NCBI RefSeq assembly: GCF_001517085.1
Contig: NZ_LRAC01000100.1
Coordinates: forward strand, 1-64,000
Reading direction: 5' to 3'
Length of the DNA: 64,000 bases
DNA from: Paenibacillus sp. DMB5
Lineage (GTDB): Bacteria; Bacillota; Bacilli; Paenibacillales; Paenibacillaceae
A program made the translations under genes and the position numbers. This document shows, one piece after another, positions 15,384 through 24,811 of this stretch. A model generated the notes under the pieces. The model was given only the letters and a program-made list of their open reading frames with translations, did not search any database and was not told where the DNA came from. The stretch's first letter is position 1, and each line of letters opens with the position of its first letter.

Positions 15384-17835
15384 ATGGAAAAGAGTTCAGA
15401 AGCGGGACTGCAGCAGGCTACACTGCAGATTACAGGCATGACCTGCTCCGCCTGCGCGGCCCGGATTGAGAAGGGGCTGTCCCGGATGGAGGGGGTATCG
15501 CGGGCCAATGTAAACCTTGCGCTGGAGCAGGCAACGGTGGGGTTCGATCCGGCGGTTGCCACTTTGCCGCAGATTGAGGAGAAAATCCGCTCCCTTGGCT
15601 ACGATACGATTAAGGAGTCGGCGGATTTTGATATTACCGGCATGACCTGTGCCGCCTGCTCGGCCAGAATCGAGAAGGTGCTTGGCAAGATGCCCGGGAT
15701 TGCATCGGTCAATGTAAATCTGGCGCTGGAGACGGCGCATGTGGAATACTCGCCGGGCAATATCAGCACGGCGGATATTATGGAGAAAGTCAGCAGCATC
15801 GGCTATAAGGCATCACTGAAGCAAGACCGCAGGGAGACAGCGGACCAGCGCGGCCAGGAGATTGTGCGCAAGCGGAATAAGTGGATCATTTCAGCGATTC
15901 TGTCCTTTCCGCTGCTGTGGGCAATGGTCGGCCATTTCAGCTTTACCTCATGGATTCCTGCTCCTGATCTGCTGATGAATCCCTGGTTTCAGCTTGTGCT
16001 GGCCACTCCGGTACAATTTATTATCGGCTGGCAGTTCTATGTGAGTGCCTATAAGGCGCTGAAGAACGGCAGTGCCAATATGGATGTGCTGGTTGTACTG
16101 GGTACCTCTGCGGCTTATTTTTACAGCTTGTATCTGACCATAGATTCGCTCGGGATGAGCGGAATGAACCACTCTGTCGATATGTATTATGAAACGAGCG
16201 CTGTCCTGATCACGCTGATTCTGGTGGGCAAATGGTTTGAAGCGCTGGCCAAAGGCCGTTCCTCGGATGCGATCCGCAGCCTGATGGGGCTGCAGGCCAA
16301 ATCGGCGCTGGTAATCCGCGGCGGTAACGAAATCAGCATTTCTATAGAAGAGGTTATTCCCGGCGATGTTGTACTGGTGAAGCCTGGCACGAAGATTCCT
16401 GTAGACGGCCAGGTACTGGAAGGCCTCTCTTCCGTGGATGAATCCATGCTGACAGGGGAGAGCATCCCGGTGGAGAAGAAGCCGGGTGACCCTGTAATCG
16501 GGGCAACGGTCAACAAGAACGGGATGCTGAAGATTGAGGCCCGCAAGGTAGGCCGCGATACCGCACTGGCGCAGATTATCCGGGTGGTGGAAGAAGCTCA
16601 GGGGTCCAAAGCACCGATTCAGCGGATTGCCGATGTCATTTCCGGTATTTTTGTGCCGATCGTTGTCGCTATCGCGGTTCTGACCTTCTTTATCTGGTAC
16701 CTCTGGGGGGCACCTGGACAGTTTGCCGATGCACTGGAAAAAGCGATTGCCGTGCTCGTCATTGCCTGCCCTTGTGCTCTTGGGCTGGCACGCCGACCTC
16801 GATCATGGCCGGCTCAGGCCGGGCGGCCGAGTTCGGCATACTCTTCAAAGGCGGTGAACATCTCGAGGCTGCGCAGGATATCCGCACTGTTGTGCTGGAT
16901 AAGACCGGCACGGTAACCAGCGGGAAGCCTGTACTTACGGATATCCTGACCACGACCGGCATTCCGGCTCACGGCAAGGAGCTGGCGGAGAACCGGCTGC
17001 TGGCGGTTAGTGCGGCTGCCGAGAAGCTCTCGGAGCATCCGCTTGCCGAGGCTATCGTGGCCGGAGCCGCCGCGCGCGCCTGGCGCTGCCGGAGGCAGAG
17101 CAATTCCAGGCTGTACCGGGCAGGGGTATTTCGGCGGTCGTTGACGGAGTGGCTGTTCTGGTTGGAACCCGCCGGATGATGGAGGAGAGCGGAGCGGATC
17201 CCGCCCCATGGAGCCAGCTGATGAAGAAGCTAGAACAGGAAGGCAAGACGGCGATGCTTGTATCTCTTGATGGAAGCATCGCCGGTATTGTGGCGGTTGC
17301 CGATACAATCAAAGAAACTTCGAAGGCAGCCGTAGCCAGACTGCAGGAGATGGGCATTGAGGTTGTCATGATTACCGGCGACAACAAGCTGACTGCCGAA
17401 GCTATCGCACAGCAGGCCGGCATCCGCACCGTGCTGGCGGAGGTGCTGCCCGAAGGCAAGGCGGCAGAAATCCGCAGGCTGCAAAGCGGCGGCGTGAAGG
17501 TCGCCATGGTCGGCGACGGAATAAATGACGCGCCGGCGCTGGCTACGGCCGATACCGGGATGGCCGTCGGCACCGGTACGGACGTTGCGATGGAAGCGGC
17601 GGATATTACGCTTATGCGCGGCGATCTGATGAGTATTCCCGATGCCATACTGATGAGCCGCAAGACGATGCGCAATATCAAGCAAAATTTGTTCTGGGCG
17701 CTCGCTTACAATACAATTGGGATACCGATAGCCGCACTGGGCTTTCTGGCGCCGTGGCTCGCAGGAGCGGCGATGGCCTTCAGCTCCGTGTCGGTTGTAC
17801 TCAATGCGCTGCGGCTGCAGCGGGTGAAGCTGTAG
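15384..17835 (+). pseudogene. copA: Copper-exporting P-type ATPase with two apparent frameshifts
   Basis: Conceptually about 816 residues. Two N-terminal metal-binding domains (MTCSAC near residue 17, MTCAAC near 86), membrane helices, the TGES actuator loop, the CPC channel motif (ACPCALGLA), phosphorylation DKTGT, SEHPLAE and [10 protein letters not shown] are all present, but spread over three frames. One base is missing near 16790, where ctggca-cgccg should read LATPTS. Another is missing near 17078-17081 in a CGCGCGCGCC run. Everything else is intact and highly conserved, so these may be sequencing errors. As given, translation would stop at 16916, just after CPC, and the pump would be inactive. 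A CsoR operator precedes it. Confidence 0.85.
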
Positions 17836-17863
17836 CCGGCGGCAGGAATAAGGAGCGATAACA

Positions 17864-18643
17864 ATGAGTGAAGAACAAAAGGTTGCGGCAGGCAGCCCGG
17901 ACAACGAGACCCTATCGCTGTTAATGAAGCATGCCTCGGTCCGCCAGTACCTGGACACCCCTGTAAGTGATGAGCAGCTTGCCGCCATTATCGGGGCGGC
18001 GCAAATGGCTTCCACTTCCAGCAATGTGCAGGCTTACAGCGTTATTGCTGTGACTGACGCTGCACTTAAAGCGCAGCTCTCGGCTTACTCCGGCAATCAG
18101 GCATATATTGAGCAGTGCCCGGTGTTTCTGGTGTGGTGTGCTGATCTCTACCGGCTGAAGGAGACCGCGCGCCCGCATCTGGGTGATGCAGAGACCTATG
18201 AAGACACGACAGAGAACCTGATCGTTGCCACCGTTGATGTTGCTCTGGCTGCGCAGAATGCGGCGGTTGCTGCAGAGTCCCTGGGGCTCGGAGTCGTCTA
18301 CATCGGCGGAATCCGCAACAACAGCGCCGCTGTATCCGAGCTGCTCGGTCTGCCTGAGCTGGTCTATCCTGTATTCGGCATGTGCCTGGGCACTCCAGCC
18401 GGAGAAGCCGGCCTGCGTCCGCGCCTGCCGTTATCTGCAGTGCTGCATTACAACGGCTATGATAAGGAGAAAACAGCGGCCCAGGTTGAGATCTACGACA
18501 AGGTAAGCAGTGATTACATGCATAAGCGGACCGGCGGACAGAGCAGCACCCCGTGGTCGGCCATGATGGCCAAGCGGCTTGCCGAGCCTGCGCGCCTGCA
18601 CATGAAGGACTATCTGCAGGAGAAGGGCTTCATGAAGCGGTAA
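17864..18643 (+). CDS. NfsA/NfrA-type FMN-dependent NAD(P)H nitroreductase
   Basis: 259 residues. The N-terminal FMN phosphate contact HASVRQYLDTPV, the middle AAQMASTSSNVQAYSVIAVT and ESLGLGVVYIGGIRNN identify the NfsA/FRP branch, as does the C-terminal extension DYLQEKGFMKR. These flavoproteins reduce nitro compounds, quinones or free flavin. It begins 28 bp after the copA stop behind AAGGAGCG, so it may be copper-induced with copA; reductases of this kind also occur with metal and redox stress genes. Confidence 0.92.
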   Translation: MSEEQKVAAGSPDNETLSLLMKHASVRQYLDTPVSDEQLAAIIGAAQMASTSSNVQAYSVIAVTDAALKAQLSAYSGNQAYIEQCPVFLVWCADLYRLKETARPHLGDAETYEDTTENLIVATVDVALAAQNAAVAAESLGLGVVYIGGIRNNSAAVSELLGLPELVYPVFGMCLGTPAGEAGLRPRLPLSAVLHYNGYDKEKTAAQVEIYDKVSSDYMHKRTGGQSSTPWSAMMAKRLAEPARLHMKDYLQEKGFMKR

Positions 18644-18698
18644 CCGCTGCGGTTTGAGTGCGAGACGGTAGGGGGCGCAGAGATAGGCTGATTGTTCT

Positions 18699-18740
18699 AA
18701 AAGCATGGTGTACCGGTGCTGCCGGGGGCCATGCTTTTTT
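18699..18740 (+). terminator. Terminator of the copper operon
   Basis: AAAGCATGG, a GC-rich loop with its own small stem, CCATGC and seven T. It lies 56 bases after the nitroreductase stop. Confidence 0.85.
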
Positions 18741-18900
18741 TGTGCCGCCGGCGGGTGAGGCAGAGGCAGCTTATGACGCTGGGCATCCGGCTGGGGCAGC
18801 AACGGACAAAGGGCTGGATCAAACCGGGAATGAAAAAGGTAGGACTTTGGAGGGTGAGGTTATGGAAATATGTTACAATAATTAAAAGGAGATGATAATC

Positions 18901-19089
18901 ATGTCTAATTTTTTTAACCCAGGTCCTCCAAATTCGACTGATCCTGGCGGTCATAAAGCTAACCATGACGTTAACGCTGAAAAATATCATAATGAGGGCC
19001 CTCCAGGTTTTTGGAGGCAGGTTACTGATCTTTTGATTGCAGTAGGAATTTTAGCCGTTATCATTCTCGTTGTAATGTGGATATTTTAA
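18901..19089 (+). CDS. Small tail-anchored membrane protein, unknown function
   Basis: 62 residues from ATG 18901, nine bases after AAGGAG. The first 40 residues are polar and Pro/Gly/Asn/His-rich (NPGPPNSTDPGGHKANHDVN). The end is one transmembrane helix, LLIAVGILAVIILVVMWIF, running to the C-terminus with the polar part presumably inside. The gene is visibly more AT-rich than its neighbours (many TTT, AAT and GAT codons), which hints at separate origin or strong expression bias. No family recognised. Confidence 0.6.
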   Translation: MSNFFNPGPPNSTDPGGHKANHDVNAEKYHNEGPPGFWRQVTDLLIAVGILAVIILVVMWIF

Positions 19090-19189
19090 CCGCTGATAAA
19101 ATGTACTCCAGGATATTTTGGTTTCACTATACCCGATTCGATATTTATTGCTTTTTTGGGAGTAGCGTAGCGGATGGTCTGCTCATATC

Positions 19190-19237
19190 TAAAAAAAATC
19201 CCTGCCCTCCTGTTTGCAACAGGTAGGCAGGGATTTC
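19190..19237 (-). terminator. Terminator of the thiamine-precursor transport operon
   Basis: AAATCCCTGCC, an inner CCTGTTGCAAACAGG hairpin, GGCAGGGATT and a run of eight T on the minus strand, 55 bases beyond the thiZ stop. Confidence 0.9.
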
Positions 19238-19291
19238 AATATTAAAGGCTTGCATGACGCACCGTTGCAGACTGACAGTCTCGTCCTCAGG

Positions 19292-20197
19292 CTACTTCCT
19301 GTCCTTGGCCTGCTCCTCCCGCATCCACTGGGAGAGCTGACGCTTGAGCTGCAGGAATTCAGACGTCTCGGTAATTTCCTCGCGGCGCGGGCGCGGAAAC
19401 GGAACATCCACGGTATGGAGAATCGAGCCCGGCCGGCCGGAAAAGACATAAATCCGGCTGGAGAGCAGCAGCGCTTCTTCAATATTGTGGGTGATGAACA
19501 GCACGGAGCGACGGTTCTCCTCCCACAGCTCCAGCAGCCAGCGCTGCATGTCGCTGCGCGTCAGCGCATCGAGCGCGCTGAACGGCTCGTCGAGCAGCAT
19601 CAGCTCCTGCGGAGCGAGGAGGGCGCGCAGAAAGGCGGCCCGCTGCCGCATGCCGCCGGACAGCATGTGCGGGTACGCCTGCTCGAAGCCGCCGAGCCGA
19701 CCCGGCCGAGCCAGCGGCGGGCGTTCTCCCGCGCGGCAGCCAGCGGCTCGCCCTGCAGCTCTCCGGCCAGCAGGACGTTGTCCAGGGTGCTGCGCCATGG
19801 AAAGAGCGCGGGCTGCTGCGGCATGTAGCTGATCTCGCCGCGCTGCCCGGTAACGTTGCGGCCGTTCATGCTCACTGTTCCTGTATCCGGGGCCTCCAGG
19901 CCGCCGATGATGTGGAACAGGGTGCTTTTGCCGCAGCCCGACGGGCCGAGGATGGAGACGAACTCCTGCGGCCGGACGGTGAGGGAGACGTCATTCAGCA
20001 CACGGGTCTCCTTGCGCCGCGGCCGAACGTCTTGGAGATGCCGTTGACCTCAAGCGCGGAGGCTGGTTCTGCGCGGCGTTGCCGTATGCGGCGTCAGTGC
20101 CGACATCTGCGGACTCTTGAGCGTTGGCAGCCCCGCTCCGGTGGCCTGCAGGAATGAAAGGGACCGATGATTCAATGTTCTCTGTTTGGTGAGACAT
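19292..20197 (-). pseudogene. thiZ: ThiZ-like ABC transporter ATPase, broken by three apparent frameshifts
   Basis: Begins at ATG 20197 after AAAGGAGG. Domain content is complete when frames are joined: an N-terminal ALEVNGISKTFG, Walker A GPSGCGKST, Q-loop MPQQPALFPW, signature LSGGMRQR, Walker B LMLLDEPF and switch FITHN. Frame changes are needed between 20052 and 20085, near 20014-20024, and near 19699. Each is consistent with loss of a single base in a GC-rich run. It pairs with the upstream permease ThiX and binding protein ThiY. As written no full ATPase is made; a sequence error is the simpler explanation. The 452-bp gap to thiX holds repeats (separate entries). Confidence 0.8.
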
Positions 20198-20314
20198 ACA
20201 GCATTACCTCCTTTCCAGTTGAGCTCATCGTCTATTGCAATTATAAGTTAGATAGACCGCAACCAGTGGCGTATGTACTCCTGTTTATACGTGTAAGCAG
20301 ACGGCTGCCTGGAA

Positions 20315-20501
20315 TTAGTGGGAAAAACGACAACTAAATGCTCTGAATTCGCCTGAACTCTAAAACTAAGTGGAAAAACGCCATCTAATTTTACTGGAAA
20401 TCCTGTTTTCAGGCCAAAGTGGTGAGATTAGGTGGCAAAAATCCAACTAATCCTGACTGTTGTCCGTCCGGGAAGCAAATAGGCGGCGAAAATCCAACTA
20501 A
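20315..20501. repeat. Two 74-bp palindrome-pair modules (site A)
   Basis: Four 23-bp imperfect palindromes begin at 20315, 20366, 20428 and 20479, spaced 51, 62 and 51 bp. Each has the form TTAGKTGG, a seven-base A-rich centre, then CCAACTAA, with a few changes. Units 1-2 and 3-4 form 74-bp modules. The same 51-62-51 layout recurs at 55718-55903, and a single module at 49497-49570. It lies between thiX and thiZ. Confidence 0.8.
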
Positions 20502-20537
20502 GCTACCCCAATCCGGGTCGTCCCAAGCCGAACGAGA

Positions 20538-20636
20538 AGCTGGTCTCAAGCCGATCCCAAGCAAGCCCCAAGCGGGCCCAAAGCTGGTCCCAACCCGGTC
20601 CCAACCCGATCCAAAGCCGATCCCAAAATCGTCCGA
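20538..20636. repeat. 11-bp GC-rich tandem array after the thiX stop codon
   Basis: Nine consecutive degenerate 11-bp units of type AGCCGATCCCA (for example at 20549, 20582 and 20615). The array ends 12 bases from the thiX stop on the minus strand. No ORF explains it. Confidence 0.85.
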
Positions 20637-20648
20637 AGCCCACCGTGC

Positions 20649-21410
20649 CTATTCCGTTTTCCGAGGCTTCCAGCGGACCAGCCATCTCTCCGCCAGGGCA
20701 ATTATGGCGAACAGCACCAGACTTAGTAACACAATAATGACGATGGCGACAAACACGTTATCGGTGCGGTAAGCCGATTTCTGCAGCAGCATGTAATAGC
20801 CCAGCCCCTTGTCGGCGCCGATCCATTCGGCGACAACGGCGCCCATTACGGCGTAGGTGGCGGAGATTTTGACGCCGGAGAACAGGGCGGGCAGGGAGCC
20901 GGGCAGCTCCAGCTTGGTAAAGATCTGCCACTTGCTCGCCCCCGCCATCTTCATATAATTCATCATCATCCGGTCGCTCTGCGCAAGGCCCCCCATAGCG
21001 GCGACTGCTACCGGGAAGAAGCAGACAAGCGTGATCAGTACAATCTTCGGCAGCAGGCCGAAGCCGAACCAGATGACCAGCAGCGGCGCGAGTGCGATCG
21101 ACGGCACATTCTGGCTTAGAATCAGCAGCGGATACAGCGCCCGCTTCAGCCAGGGCAGCAGATGCAGCAGCAGGGCTACGATCAGGCCGGTGGCTGTGCC
21201 GATCGGGAAGCCGATCAGGGTAAGACGCAGAGTAGCTGCGGTATGCGACCAGATGCTGGCAGCATTATCCGCAGAAGCCTGGGCAATCGCCCCTGGTCCC
21301 GGAAGAATCCAGGCCTCAATCCCGAATATAGATACGGACAGCTGCCAGATCCCTATAAACAAGACGACCGCCACTAAGGGCGGCCAAATCTGCTTGAAGT
21401 ACGGTCTCAC
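20649..21410 (-). CDS. thiX: ThiX-like ABC permease (thiamine pyrimidine precursor uptake)
   Basis: 253 residues, six membrane segments, SsuC/TauC/ThiX family. The EAA loop reads AAMGGLAQSDRMMMNYMKMAGAS and is followed by WQIFTKLELPGSLPALFSGV. GTG start overlaps the stop of the upstream MTH1187 gene by four bases (GTGA), implying translational coupling. With ThiY and ThiZ it should import the HMP-type pyrimidine precursor of thiamine; the TPP riboswitch upstream supports this over sulfonate or taurine uptake. Confidence 0.9.
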   Translation of the reverse strand: MRPYFKQIWPPLVAVVLFIGIWQLSVSIFGIEAWILPGPGAIAQASADNAASIWSHTAATLRLTLIGFPIGTATGLIVALLLHLLPWLKRALYPLLILSQNVPSIALAPLLVIWFGFGLLPKIVLITLVCFFPVAVAAMGGLAQSDRMMMNYMKMAGASKWQIFTKLELPGSLPALFSGVKISATYAVMGAVVAEWIGADKGLGYYMLLQKSAYRTDNVFVAIVIIVLLSLVLFAIIALAERWLVRWKPRKTE

Positions 21411-21697
21411 CGGTATTTCTCCGTCAGCTTGTCCATGCTGATGCCGTTTGGATTATGGGCGATCTTGATCTGGGAAATGACGCTCGGGCTGCCGGCAGCA
21501 ACCAGCGCCTCATGCATCTGGCGTACAACCTCCAGCAGCTCGGTGATCTCGCCCTCCATGGTTGTTTCCAGCGGGTTCACCTGGTGCTTCACGCCGGATT
21601 GCTGAATCACTTCAATCGCTTTGTCTACATAGGGAATGGAGTCTTCTCCGTTCGGCGTTTTAGGGATAACCTGAATGCTAAGCAGTGTATTTGCCAT
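21407..21697 (-). CDS. MTH1187/YkoF-type thiamine-binding protein (DUF77)
   Basis: 96 residues from ATG 21697 behind GAGAGGG. The sequence LLSIQVIPKTPNGEDSIPYV, VNPLETTMEGEITELLEVV and QIKIAHNPNGISMDKLTEKY are the conserved elements of the MTH1187/YqgV family, a ferredoxin-like fold related to the thiamine-binding YkoF. It sits between thiY and thiX, coupled to thiX by overlapping codons. Likely binds a thiamine-related ligand in the cytoplasm, as an accessory to import. Confidence 0.88.
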   Translation of the reverse strand: MANTLLSIQVIPKTPNGEDSIPYVDKAIEVIQQSGVKHQVNPLETTMEGEITELLEVVRQMHEALVAAGSPSVISQIKIAHNPNGISMDKLTEKYR

Positions 21698-21743
21698 TAT
21701 AATCAACCCTCTCGATAGTATGGGATATTCACTTATTCCTTCT

Positions 21744-22805
21744 TTATTCCGCCGGCAAAAACTCATTGGTGAACGTACTGTCCACATCCAGCGGCTGATC
21801 CAGCAGCTTCAGGCCGTACATCCAGTCGGAATAGTTCTGCCAGACTTCAGCCTTCTGCTCACCCCAGCGGTCGGCATCGTCCGTATATTTCGGGCTCAGC
21901 CATTTCTGGCTGGCCAGGACAAGCTCGGGATCAAGATCAGGCACAGCCTTGGTCAGGATGGCGGCTGCTTCCTCCGGCTGGTCGATGGCGTACTGGTAAC
22001 CTTTCGACGTGGCTTTGAGGAACGCCTTCACCAGCTCAGGCTGATCGGCAATAACTTTTTCGCTGGCCGTAAGAATAGGGGTGTAGTAGTCAAGCTGCGG
22101 CGCGTAATCCTTGAGATAGAGCATATCCAGCGGCTCGCCGCGCAGCTCGGCCTCAATACCGGTCCAGGCGTAGAAGATCCAGGCAAAATCAATATCGCGC
22201 TTCACGGCGGTGAAATAGTCGGCTTCCCCGATGTTCACCAGCTTGACCTTCTTCACATCGCCGCCTTCCGGGTCCATGATGGCTTTCATGGCCGCCTCTT
22301 CAGCCGGAGAGCCCCAGCCTCCGTAAGTCTTGCCTTCAAAATCCTTAGGTGATGTGATGTTGCGGTCCTTAGGTGCAGCGAATCCGGAGGTATTATGCTG
22401 AATGATGGCAGCAATGGATACAAGCGGCACACCCTGCAGACGGGCCAGCGTCAGTGCTTCCTGGGCACTGACGCCAAACGCAGCTTCGCCCGAGGTCACC
22501 ATGGTATCGGCTCCGGCCGCTCCCGGCTGGACAATTTCCACATCAAGGCCCTCTTCCTCGTAATAGCCCAGCTCCTTGGCCGCGTACAGGCCGGTGTGGT
22601 TGGTATTCGGTGTCCAGTCGAGCGCAACCTTAATCTTGGTCAGCGCTGCCGGCGCCGCAGCTGTTGCTTCCGCAGCTGGTGCCGGGGAAGCGTTACCTCC
22701 GTTACCTTCGTTTGTTCCGTTTGCCCCGTTGTTACTGCCGCATCCGGCAATCGCCAGACTCAGGATGCAGGCAAGAGAGAGCAGTCTGCCTTTTTTGATT
22801 CCCAT
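21744..22805 (-). CDS. thiY: ThiY-like substrate-binding lipoprotein
   Basis: 353 residues. The lipoprotein signal is KKGRLLSLACILSLAIAGCG with the lipobox cysteine, followed by a low-complexity Asn/Gly/Ala linker. The NMT1/THI5-like domain begins IKVALDWTPNTNHTGLYAAK and contains EEEGLDVEIVQPGAAGADTM, diagnostic for the pyrimidine-precursor (HMP or formylaminopyrimidine) binders. The ATG at 22805 gives a correct signal peptide although AAGGAG is 13 bases away. First gene of the operon behind the TPP riboswitch. Confidence 0.93.
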   Translation of the reverse strand: MGIKKGRLLSLACILSLAIAGCGSNNGANGTNEGNGGNASPAPAAEATAAAPAALTKIKVALDWTPNTNHTGLYAAKELGYYEEEGLDVEIVQPGAAGADTMVTSGEAAFGVSAQEALTLARLQGVPLVSIAAIIQHNTSGFAAPKDRNITSPKDFEGKTYGGWGSPAEEAAMKAIMDPEGGDVKKVKLVNIGEADYFTAVKRDIDFAWIFYAWTGIEAELRGEPLDMLYLKDYAPQLDYYTPILTASEKVIADQPELVKAFLKATSKGYQYAIDQPEEAAAILTKAVPDLDPELVLASQKWLSPKYTDDADRWGEQKAEVWQNYSDWMYGLKLLDQPLDVDSTFTNEFLPAE

Positions 22806-22864
22806 TTCGCTTGATTCACTCCTTCCAGCAATCCCTAGTCTTCCAGTTTCTAAATCTGATATGC

Positions 22865-22892
22865 AAAAAAGCGCCCCGAAGATCGGGACGCC
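22865..22892 (-). terminator. Riboswitch expression-platform terminator
   Basis: CGTCCCGA, loop TCT, TCGGGGCG then six T on the minus strand, between the TPP aptamer and thiY. Ligand binding presumably favours this terminator. Confidence 0.88.
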
Positions 22893-22946
22893 AGTCATTT
22901 GCGCAAGGTTGCAGGCTCCGGCCGCAGGGGACCGGGAAGCAGTTAT

Positions 22947-23036
22947 GGATTCCTACGCTGGCATTATCCAGATCAGGTATAAGGGTCAGTATCTTGAAGG
23001 GATACACTCTCAGCCGGCCAATTCCAGCCCCCCTGG
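22947..23036 (-). promoter_or_regulatory. TPP riboswitch (THI element)
   Basis: On the minus strand GGGGGGCTGG...GGCTGAGAG, then ACCCTTATACCTGATCTGG and ATAATGCCAGCGTAGGAA: the invariant THI-box words (CTGAGA, ACCTGATCTGG, GTAGGAA) are all present in order. A terminator follows, so thiamine pyrophosphate should switch off thiY and the rest of the transport operon. Confidence 0.97.
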
Positions 23037-23115
23037 TTCTATGAAGTTATCGGGTATTGCTTATTCTACGGTGTATTATAGACGCACCGCCAGGGGTTGT
23101 CCAGTAGCAATCTCC

Positions 23116-24576
23116 CTAATCCCTGGAGTAATACCGCTTCCTGCGGCGCCGGCGGATGCTGTTCCACAGCTCCTTCAGAGTCATGAAAATGCTGACGGTA
23201 ATCCCTGTAAACGTGACGAACAGCGCCAAATATTCAAATGGGGAGTAGCCCGTCATTTTGCTCCAGTCAATCGGGGCCTTCAGGTCCTCAATAACCTGAT
23301 TCATCCCGTAAATACCGCTGACCACGGTGAACACCGTAAGGATCATCAGCAGCGTATCCCGGCGTTTGGCCTGGAACTTGTCCTGGTACTGGAACAGGTC
23401 ATCCAGCGTCATCTTCACTTCGTCGAATAAGGCGTCATTACCGTAAACCTTCCGCAGCTGGAAAAAAATCTCGCGGCCCTGTGACTGTGAAATCAGCTCC
23501 ATAAAGTAGAATTTGGCTGAGAATTTATTGATCAGGAAGATCAGATTCTCAATTTCATCGTAGTCACGGTTGATGCGCAGACGGGAGTGCAGATTGGACA
23601 GCTTCAGCAGCACGATTTTGTGGAAAATACTCAGCAGCAGCCCATAGTAATACTCGCCATACATCTGGTTGGCCAGCTTGGTGGCGATTTCGGGCTTGGC
23701 TCTGCTGAGGCAGCAGAAGGTCTGCTCATTGGTCATATAATAGGTGTCCGGACCCCAGCGGTTGTAGGAATGCTCCTGGCAATAGTCCCTGATATAGTCC
23801 GGGTCGCTTGCGCTCATATAAGGACTGCCATCTGCGTCAAGCCCGTCCAGCTGGGAGGCCCGGAATCTCAGCCCGGTGTCCAGCTCATCTTCATCATCAT
23901 CAGGAACAAAGCCGTAAAAGCCCTGAACCATCATCCGTTCATCGACGAAAAAGGGCAGCGTCTCAAAATAAGCCCCGTCAAGCTCCGACTGGTCCAGAAA
24001 CGGCCTCAGGCTGGGCGCAAGATTCTCAAATACAAAATCCTCGACCAGATCAAACGACTTCTGGCCAAACTGAATAGAGGTTCCCTCATCCTCAAGAGTG
24101 GCATCCTCAAGGGTGCGGAACCGGTCGGCAAATTCCAGTGCCACACTGTAGGGAAGCGGAGTATCCTCAAGCTGGGTCCGGATGGTCAGAAAGCCAACCT
24201 GAAACGGACAGAGAAAAATATCGGTCGAGAGTACCCGGAAGGGAATGGACCGGCCGGGCATTTCAAGCGTGGCGGCCAGATCATTTACCTTGGAGAAGCG
24301 CCGGAAGGAGTCCTTATCTTTTTCTCGCGGAAACAGCACATGGGCTGCGAAGGGGAGGTAGCTGCGCTCCATTTTTTCATGCGATACACAGTATCCTTCG
24401 CCGTAATAGGCATCCTCAAGCTCCTTGTTATCCAGAAAAAAGCGTGTGAAGCCGTCCTGCTTAATCTGCCGGATCAGCTTGTCGTCCTCACCGTTTTGAA
24501 TGGAGAAAGGAAAAATAAACTGCAGCAGCGCAGTATGTAACACCGGTTCGGGAGATTCAGCCAAAAGCTTAGTCAT
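23116..24576 (-). CDS. CorA-like membrane protein with GMN motif
   Basis: 486 residues. A long cytosolic N-terminal domain (about 1-410) precedes two C-terminal helices, LLMILTVFTVVSGIYGMNQV and YLALFVTFTGITVSIFMTLK. YGMN at the end of the first helix is the CorA selectivity signature. The tail is strongly basic (RRRRRKRYY). The protein is longer and its N-terminal domain more divergent than ordinary CorA Mg transporters (about 320), and it carries an acidic insert (PDDDEDELD). It probably belongs to a diverged CorA branch; Mg, Co or Zn transport is inferred. Confidence 0.75.
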   Translation of the reverse strand: MTKLLAESPEPVLHTALLQFIFPFSIQNGEDDKLIRQIKQDGFTRFFLDNKELEDAYYGEGYCVSHEKMERSYLPFAAHVLFPREKDKDSFRRFSKVNDLAATLEMPGRSIPFRVLSTDIFLCPFQVGFLTIRTQLEDTPLPYSVALEFADRFRTLEDATLEDEGTSIQFGQKSFDLVEDFVFENLAPSLRPFLDQSELDGAYFETLPFFVDERMMVQGFYGFVPDDDEDELDTGLRFRASQLDGLDADGSPYMSASDPDYIRDYCQEHSYNRWGPDTYYMTNEQTFCCLSRAKPEIATKLANQMYGEYYYGLLLSIFHKIVLLKLSNLHSRLRINRDYDEIENLIFLINKFSAKFYFMELISQSQGREIFFQLRKVYGNDALFDEVKMTLDDLFQYQDKFQAKRRDTLLMILTVFTVVSGIYGMNQVIEDLKAPIDWSKMTGYSPFEYLALFVTFTGITVSIFMTLKELWNSIRRRRRKRYYSRD

Positions 24577-24811
24577 ACACAGGTTCCACCTTATTTTTCA
24601 GAATATCAGTATTGTGTAGTATTACCCTAACCGACAGGCAGCAACGCTAGGCCTTACCCTCACAGAGGGATCTGTTCATGGATTTGTCCCGGATTCAATG
24701 CGAATGAAGGGGGTACACTATAGTAAGCACAATTTTTATGATAAATCCAAACTGCGAATGCGGATATATAAATGTGTATCTGCGTGATTTCTGAAAGGAG
24801 CTATTTCGTCC

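Noticed and set aside
15384-17835. Three separate genes instead of one copA
   Set aside because: The three ORFs carry consecutive parts of one ATPase with conserved motifs in order; restoring two bases rejoins them.
18658-18885. 75-codon plus-strand ORF after the nitroreductase
   Set aside because: It spans the copper-operon terminator and lacks a ribosome site.
20315-20501. Possible CRISPR array: 23-bp repeats with 28-bp spacers
   Set aside because: Repeats are degenerate palindromes, only two to four per site, the same layout recurs at other loci, and no cas genes are present.
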